A stretch of DNA of 64,000 bases from Gilliamella apicola. Lineage in GTDB: Bacteria > Pseudomonadota > Gammaproteobacteria > Enterobacterales > Orbaceae. The position numbers and the translations under genes are program-made. Location of the stretch: NCBI RefSeq assembly GCF_000599985.1, contig NZ_CP007445.1, positions 2,418,001 to 2,482,000 of the forward strand, given 5' to 3'. Below are positions 58,642-64,000 of the stretch, one piece after another. A model generated the notes under the pieces. It was given only the letters and a program-made list of their open reading frames with translations. It did not search any database and was not told the DNA's origin. Positions within the stretch are counted from its first letter, which is position 1, and every line of letters begins with the position of its first letter.

Positions 58642-59142
58642 TTATTTTCGTTGTAAAATTTGAAATTGATATGGATAACTATTTTTTTCATCGGCTTGGT
58701 GATCTTGTTGATAAATTACTTGCCATTGCTCGGGTAAATAATCGGGAAAATAGGTATCTCCTTGCAACTCAGCATCAATATGCGTTAAATAGAGCCGATC
58801 AATTAATGGCAAGACTTGCTGATAAATATTACCGCCACCGATAATAAAAACTTCATCGGGTTGTTGCGCTTGGGCAAGGGATATTGCCTCATCAATCGAT
58901 TTTACCCAGCTTACATTAGAAATTTTATTATCAGTGGGCTCTATTTGTCTTGAAATAACAATGTTGTGACGATTAGGAAGTGGTCTACCAATTGATTCAA
59001 ACGTTTTTCGCCCCATAATAACAGGCTTATTGAGCGTGTTTTTTTTAAACCACGCCAAATCAGCAGGTAAATGCCAAGGCATTTGATTATTTAGGCCAAT
59101 AACACGATTATGTGCCATAGCAACAATAACACTTAAAATCAT
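58642..59142 (-). CDS. folA: Dihydrofolate reductase FolA
   Basis: FolA reduces dihydrofolate with NADPH. The 166-residue protein has [22 protein letters not shown], with the catalytic Asp in PADL, then [18 protein letters not shown] and [13 protein letters not shown]. Length fits the chromosomal enzyme (E. coli 159). It follows the glycosyltransferase gene by 5 bases. Confidence 0.96.
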   Translation of the reverse strand: MILSVIVAMAHNRVIGLNNQMPWHLPADLAWFKKNTLNKPVIMGRKTFESIGRPLPNRHNIVISRQIEPTDNKISNVSWVKSIDEAISLAQAQQPDEVFIIGGGNIYQQVLPLIDRLYLTHIDAELQGDTYFPDYLPEQWQVIYQQDHQADEKNSYPYQFQILQRK

Positions 59143-59147
59143 AGTAA

Positions 59148-60212
59148 TTACACGTACCCTAAAGATTTAATTCGTTGATTCACATTTTCTGGAAAAATGG
59201 TTTGACTCCAAAGCCTACGGCTTAGAGAAAGTAAAGGCTCTGTCTGTCCGGAAACTATCCAATTTGCTAATTCAGTTGCTACATCAGGATATATTGTTGG
59301 TTTAGGAGAAGATAAGCCCAACCAATACTTAAGTTTGATACTATTCAGATTCTCCATAACAGTTGCCATATCTAAAGTGTGTAAACACTGTGCATTATAG
59401 ATTTGCTCAAATTGCCCTGATACAGGCTTAGTCAAAATCTTTTTACCTAAAACTAAAGCTTCAGAAATTAAGGCAAAACCAGTATTGGTAATAATACCAG
59501 AACAACTCACTAAAGCATGGGTAAAATTATCGCGACCAAGAGGTTGAAAAGTGATATTTTTTTGTTGAGACAGTTGCTTTATACCTGGATGAAAACAGAT
59601 AAATTGATGATCTGGGAATTGTTGTAACAATTGTGTAATTTCATCTAATGCTTCAAATGGCAAATAAACAATAATATTTCCATCTTCAGTTGGTGTAACA
59701 TCAAAAGTGTCAATCATTGGCGGAATCAATTTATGTCCAAAATGAAACCAATGTAAGCCAATAGGATTAGTGACAGGTGCATAATACTTCATAATCACAT
59801 TTGCTATCATGCCATATTCTTTAGGCTTGAGATATTGGCATACTGCCTGATTGCTGATACCTAAACAGTCTCGATGCTGATGGTGGGCAGCCCAAGCACT
59901 AACTGGCTCAAAATCGCTAATGATACAATCATATTTTGATAAATCGAGTTCACGTACATCTTTTACTAGCCGAAAAGCTCGAATTCGTTGTACTGTTTTA
60001 CGAAAATTAATTTTCCCATTAAGCGTCGCAAAAGAGACACCACGATAGGTAGTATAGTTGCCAAAGGCCTGCATATCAAAATAGTCTTTAGGATCACGAC
60101 CGCTGAAAATATAGTCAACATCAGCGCCAGCTATCTTTAAAGCTTTTGCTAACGTTCTACAACGACTGACATGGCCATTTCCTGTTCCTTGAACACCAAA
60201 GAGAATTTTCAT
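59148..60212 (-). CDS. MJ1255/VC2487-type glycosyltransferase
   Basis: A 354-residue GT-B fold glycosyltransferase. The N-terminus [21 protein letters not shown] and [15 protein letters not shown] match the family. The C-terminal half has [22 protein letters not shown] with the nucleotide-sugar binding Glu, and GQFEQIYNA. It lies directly upstream of folA on the same strand, which is only a transcriptional link. Donor and acceptor are not known; a lipid or surface glycan is a guess. Confidence 0.78.
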   Translation of the reverse strand: MKILFGVQGTGNGHVSRCRTLAKALKIAGADVDYIFSGRDPKDYFDMQAFGNYTTYRGVSFATLNGKINFRKTVQRIRAFRLVKDVRELDLSKYDCIISDFEPVSAWAAHHQHRDCLGISNQAVCQYLKPKEYGMIANVIMKYYAPVTNPIGLHWFHFGHKLIPPMIDTFDVTPTEDGNIIVYLPFEALDEITQLLQQFPDHQFICFHPGIKQLSQQKNITFQPLGRDNFTHALVSCSGIITNTGFALISEALVLGKKILTKPVSGQFEQIYNAQCLHTLDMATVMENLNSIKLKYWLGLSSPKPTIYPDVATELANWIVSGQTEPLLSLSRRLWSQTIFPENVNQRIKSLGYV

Positions 60213-60912
60213 ATCAACATTTTTCGCTAATTATTATTAGTAAATATAATAACAGAACACTTAATTATTAGCTCCATTATTTTAAGCAGGTGATACAAAT
60301 AATTATAATCAACCCCAATTTATAGCAATTTTGATTAAAACCATCAAAAAATATTTTAAAAATTTTGTCTATAAATCGATATATTGATAAATGTTTAGTG
60401 GTGATAAATCACCTCTTTTTGATATAAATAACAACTTTTAAAATTCATTATTGCTAATAAAAAATTTATTAATTCGTTTCGTTAATAAGCAACAAATGAA
60501 TAAAAGTCTTGGAAAAATAAATCAGAATTTATCTAACAAATACTATTATTTTTTAACTAATTAATAACGATTATCTTAATTTAATAAAAGTTTATTGGTT
60601 AGCATAATTTTTAGATTAAATTATTTAACAACCCCAACTCATCAAATCTATGGAATGAATTTCATTGCTATACAAATGATTGTAAAAATATTTAATCATT
60701 GATAAATGATTCAGCACTTAATAATGATTTTCTGTATGAATAATGTTAATTACCGATCACCCTAAATTGCAATTAATATTTTAAATATACTCAATTTTTA
60801 TTTTTGTATAAGTAATTACCGTTTTCAATATATGTAAAGATGGTATAAATCAGATGCTTTTTTGAGTAAAATAAGTTTATATATATTCATTAGATGAATA
60901 GTGAGATTTTAC
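60213..60912. other. 700-base AT-rich region without genes
   Basis: No open frame or RNA was recognised. A small stem (GGTGA/TCACC at 60400-60413) followed by TCTTTTT could be a weak terminator, but nothing upstream on that strand needs one. The right end would hold the promoter of the small membrane protein gene. Confidence 0.5.
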
Positions 60913-61287
60913 ATGTCATTAAGATTCATCCATAAACAAACCTATCTTATTGCAATATTAGCAATAATTTTATTTCTATTTGTTTATACGATCAGACATT
61001 TATCTATCATCATAAATTCATCTTTGCCTATTACTGTAGTTTCACAACCTAGTTCATCTATATTAGAAGTCAGTAATAACCATAATAGCTGTTATCTTTT
61101 ATCCAAAAAATCAAAAAGTTTATCAAATTGCACTGTTTTTAACCACTGCTCACTATGTAATACACTAATATCAAATATTGTATTGAATATTGAATTTTCA
61201 CAAGCTCCTGAACAATATCTTTCAGATAACTTTGCTCCACAATTTAAAGAATTTATTCCTGAATTAAAACCGCCAAGAGTTGCTTAA
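60913..61287 (+). CDS. Small membrane-anchored cysteine-rich protein
   Basis: A 124-residue protein with one N-terminal helix (YLIAILAIILFLFVYTI) and a probably periplasmic C-terminal part with cysteines in SCYLLS, SNCTVFNHCSLCNTLIS. The Cys/His cluster resembles small DUF2946-like proteins found beside copper genes, and the multicopper oxidase gene starts 134 bases downstream. An in-frame GTG at 60901 is an alternative start. The copper link is inference from position and the cluster. Confidence 0.6.
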   Translation: MSLRFIHKQTYLIAILAIILFLFVYTIRHLSIIINSSLPITVVSQPSSSILEVSNNHNSCYLLSKKSKSLSNCTVFNHCSLCNTLISNIVLNIEFSQAPEQYLSDNFAPQFKEFIPELKPPRVA

Positions 61288-61421
61288 TTAAATAATTCAG
61301 TTGTATTGACAACAAAAATTAGTTTAAGCATTTATCACAAAAATGACTGTTTTTTGTTATTACTTCTATCTTTAATAACGAAATAGTCATTGTTTATCTT
61401 AAAAATGATGAAAGGAATATT

Positions 61422-62975
61422 ATGAAGCGTCGAATTTTTTTACTTAATATTACTACCGCTATAAGTGGATTAGCCGTTACCAAAGCCTTTGCCAAAATGG
61501 ATCACTCCTCAATGAGTGATACCATGTGTGCAATAAATTCTGATGAATGTCAAAAGGGGGATAGCATGCACCACGAGCATATGAATATGAATATGAATAT
61601 GAGTAATAACAAAACTCCACAAAAACTTTTAGCTACTTCAGCATTACCTCAGGGGCAAGATTTACCTGAGTTAGCCCGTTTAAAAAATACGAGTGACAAA
61701 CAAGGGACATTTGAAGCAAATCTGGAAGCAAAACCTGTTAAAATAAAATTAACGCCAGAATTAACAACAGAATTTTGGGCATATAATGGCAACATACCTG
61801 GCCCTGCAATTGAAGCTTTCGAAGGCGACAAAGTTAAAATAACCGTAAAAAACAGTATACCGCAAGCAACAACGGTACATTGGCATGGTTTACTCATTCC
61901 ATCCAATCAAGATGGTAATCCACAAGATGAAATCCCTGCTGGCAGTAGCCGAACTTATGAATTTACTATTCCAGAAGGCAATGCAGGTACATATTGGTAC
62001 CACCCTCATGGTCACGAAACCGTTGCCGAACAAGTTGCTCGAGGATTGGCTGGAATATTTATTGTACGCAGTAAAAAAGATCCACTTGCCTCTTTGCCAG
62101 AACAAAACTGGTTCTTTTCTGATTTGAAACTAACCGACAAAGGTGAAATTGCCGATAATTCAATGGTTGATTGGATGAATGGACGTGAAGGTCAATTTGT
62201 ATTAATTAATGGTGCTTATCGTCCTAAAATTACCGTAAAAAGTGCAACTAGAGTGCGTATTTGGAATGCGTGTTCTGGGCGTTATCTTAATTTATCAATT
62301 CCTAACTGCGATGTTTATTTAGTTGGAACAGATGGAGGATTGATGCCTAAACCTGTTCAACTAAACTCACCGCTATTGTTGTCACCGGCTGAACGCGCTG
62401 AATTGGTTATTGTTCCTAAACAATCAGGTACAGTATATTTACAATCAATTGGATATGATCGTGGAAAAATGGGCAATGTACCACCTGAACAAGATATCAT
62501 ACTTGGTGAACTAGTTTTGACAGAGTCATCCTCTATTGCTTTACCGTCAACGTTACGCGAGTTGCCAAAATTAGGGCATGCAACGGCTCATAAGACACTA
62601 GAATACACCGAAGTTATGGATATGAAAGAGCCTCGAGGAGGTATGCTATTTTTAATTAACGGCAAACGCCATGATATGCAACGAATTGATTTAGAAAGTA
62701 ACATTCATGAAGTTGAAGAGTGGACAATTTTTAATAATTCTCACATGGATCATAACTTTCATATACATGGTGCACAGTTTACTACCGTATCACATGAAGT
62801 TGATGGTAAAAAGAATCCACCTAAATATGAGGCATTAAAAGATACCATTAATTTACGTCCATATGAAAAAATCACCATAAAAATTCAACAAAATATGCCA
62901 GGATTACGCATGTATCATTGTCATATAATTGAACATGAAACACTGGGTATGATGGGTCAATTAATGGTGAAATAA
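61422..62975 (+). CDS. Multicopper oxidase (CueO-like)
   Basis: A 517-residue periplasmic multicopper oxidase that would oxidise Cu(I). The signal has twin arginines (KRRIFLL) and ends near AFAK, so Tat export is likely. A His/Met-rich stretch (MHHEHMNMNMNMS, about 48-61) follows. Copper ligands are complete: HWHG, YWYHPHGHE, HNFHIHGAQF, and MYHCHIIEHETLGMM with type 1 Cys, His and Met. AAAGGAATATT precedes ATG 61422. It pairs with the small Cys protein upstream. Confidence 0.92.
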   Translation: MKRRIFLLNITTAISGLAVTKAFAKMDHSSMSDTMCAINSDECQKGDSMHHEHMNMNMNMSNNKTPQKLLATSALPQGQDLPELARLKNTSDKQGTFEANLEAKPVKIKLTPELTTEFWAYNGNIPGPAIEAFEGDKVKITVKNSIPQATTVHWHGLLIPSNQDGNPQDEIPAGSSRTYEFTIPEGNAGTYWYHPHGHETVAEQVARGLAGIFIVRSKKDPLASLPEQNWFFSDLKLTDKGEIADNSMVDWMNGREGQFVLINGAYRPKITVKSATRVRIWNACSGRYLNLSIPNCDVYLVGTDGGLMPKPVQLNSPLLLSPAERAELVIVPKQSGTVYLQSIGYDRGKMGNVPPEQDIILGELVLTESSSIALPSTLRELPKLGHATAHKTLEYTEVMDMKEPRGGMLFLINGKRHDMQRIDLESNIHEVEEWTIFNNSHMDHNFHIHGAQFTTVSHEVDGKKNPPKYEALKDTINLRPYEKITIKIQQNMPGLRMYHCHIIEHETLGMMGQLMVK

Positions 62976-63150
62976 TTTAATCAACTTTCCCCCTCTTTTT
63001 TTAACCATTATTTATTAAAATTAGAGGTGGGATATTTTGTTGATAAAGAAAGACAATAAACAAAGTTTAAGGATTAGAATATTGAGTAATTCAGTTTAAG
63101 AAAGTAACATTTAAAATAAGGCGATTAACCTATCAAACAACAATATTTTG

Positions 63151-63906
63151 CTAGCACAAAATCACACGAGTCTGTTTTTCTAATTCCATAACTTGTAAGG
63201 AATCGGCTATATCATTAGTAATTAGCGCTGTAATTTCGCTCCAATCACAAATTTTATATAAACTTTTACGGCTAAATTTAGTATAGTCACCTAAAATATA
63301 TCTTTTATCGGAATGTGCAATAATCACTTTATCTATATAAGCATCTGAAGATGAGGGACTAGAAGGACCGTTTAAGTTACTAAAACCATCTGTTCCTAAA
63401 AAACAAACATCAACTTGGATTTCGTTAATCATTGATAGCGCCCAACCGCCAAATACAGATGAGCTTTTGTCACGTAATTCGCCACCAAATAAAAACACTT
63501 GATTTTCAGAAGAAATCAATATGTTAGCTACAGGAAGAGAGTCCGTAAAAATCTTAAAACCAGAACGATACATTAATAATTTAGCTAGTTCTAATGCTGT
63601 ACTTCCTGTACCAATAATCATTGAGCAATTATCTGGAAGGAGTGTTAATGCTTTTTGTGCGATACTCTTTTTTAAGCTTGCATTTTCTTTTTCTCTAATT
63701 TTGAATGGATTCTCAATAGCGCCTTGTTTGAGTGTTGCACCACCATGGCATTTAACTAAAAATCCTTTTTTTTCTAATTGAGATAGATCCTTGCGAATAG
63801 TTTCATAAGTTACTTGATATTTACGAGCTAATTCACTTACATACACAGTTCCGGTTGTAATCAACTCTTCTAAAATTAATTCTCTTCTCTCATTCATTAA
63901 GTGCAT
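63151..63906 (-). CDS. DeoR-family transcriptional regulator
   Basis: A 251-residue regulator with an N-terminal DeoR helix-turn-helix (ERRELILEELITTGTVYVSE, RKYQVTYETIRKDLSQLEKK) and a C-terminal sugar-phosphate-binding DeoRC domain with TGSTALELA, FGGELRDKSSS and CFLGTDGFS. The family usually represses sugar catabolic genes. Several starts are in frame (TTG 63921, ATG 63906, ATG 63897) without clear ribosome sites; ATG 63906 is chosen. The target genes probably lie beyond the window edge. Confidence 0.85.
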   Translation of the reverse strand: MHLMNERRELILEELITTGTVYVSELARKYQVTYETIRKDLSQLEKKGFLVKCHGGATLKQGAIENPFKIREKENASLKKSIAQKALTLLPDNCSMIIGTGSTALELAKLLMYRSGFKIFTDSLPVANILISSENQVFLFGGELRDKSSSVFGGWALSMINEIQVDVCFLGTDGFSNLNGPSSPSSSDAYIDKVIIAHSDKRYILGDYTKFSRKSLYKICDWSEITALITNDIADSLQVMELEKQTRVILC

Positions 63907-64000
63907 AGTTAACAATCTCAATTATTTTAGTATAAGTGTAGATATTGGTTTTATTAATAGTTATCTTTTTTATTTTTGACGATATTTTACAACATAATCT

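Noticed and set aside
60400..60420. Intrinsic terminator in the 60.2-60.9 kb gap
   Set aside because: The stem is only 5 bp, and no gene on the plus strand upstream needs ending.

Overview
The window is a 64 kb piece of an AT-rich gammaproteobacterial chromosome. MetJ with tandem met boxes, FtsK, DegQ-DegS-ZapG, RelA, Prs-Pth, LacY and the gal genes are all close to their enterobacterial or Pasteurellales counterparts. Strong AT richness, a sugar-fermenting gene set (beta-glucosides, hexuronates, galactosides, citrate) and a DciA-type helicase loader suggest an Orbaceae gut symbiont such as Gilliamella. That placement is inference from gene content; no rRNA is present to confirm it.

Layout. 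0-5 kb: end of a Bcr/CflA-type exporter gene, gamma-carbonic anhydrase, ftsK and a stand-alone citG. 5-10 kb: an MFS transporter, then a beta-glucoside PTS permease and 6-phospho-beta-glucosidase behind a probable leader attenuator. 10-12.9 kb: a two-gene RNA-repair cassette (HD-kinase plus RNA ligase) with a structured RNA element in its leader, next to a GyrI-like gene broken by one in-frame TGA. 12.9-16.7 kb: a polar amino acid ABC transporter with an acetyltransferase and a glutathionyl-hydroquinone reductase. 16.9-26.1 kb: a citrate fermentation island with citAB divergent from citS, a fumarylacetoacetate-hydrolase-family gene, and citC-D-E-F-X. 26.2-28.2 kb: metB and metJ, divergent around four met boxes, and rpmE. 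28.3-31.9 kb: degS, degQ, zapG and dciA. 32-41.3 kb: a hexuronate regulon (GH31 glycosidase, uxaC, uxuB, uxuR, uxuA, exuT) with matching UxuR/ExuR and CRP sites. 41.6-46.7 kb: a DUF3597 protein, pth, prs, trmB, a nitroreductase and an unusual Agp-like phosphatase. 47-53 kb: lacY-galE-galT-galK-galM behind three GalR-like operators. 53-64 kb: an alpha/beta hydrolase lacking the usual serine, coaD, rlmD, relA, folA, a glycosyltransferase, a copper-oxidase pair and a DeoR regulator.

How the genes work together. Three carbon pathways can be read almost completely. Citrate enters through CitS, is cleaved by CitDEF (matured by CitC, CitX and the distant CitG), and the oxaloacetate may be decarboxylated by the FAH-family protein, since no oadGAB genes are present here. 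Glucuronate or galacturonate enters through ExuT and is processed by UxaC, UxuB and UxuA towards 2-keto-3-deoxygluconate. A galactoside enters through LacY, and galactose is processed by the Leloir enzymes, but no beta-galactosidase gene is nearby.

The least conventional parts are the RNA ligase/HD-kinase cassette with its structured leader, the replacement of the oxaloacetate decarboxylase pump by a soluble FAH-family protein, and the Agp-like phosphatase that appears to have become cytoplasmic. No rRNA, tRNA, CRISPR array, insertion sequence or prophage was recognised.
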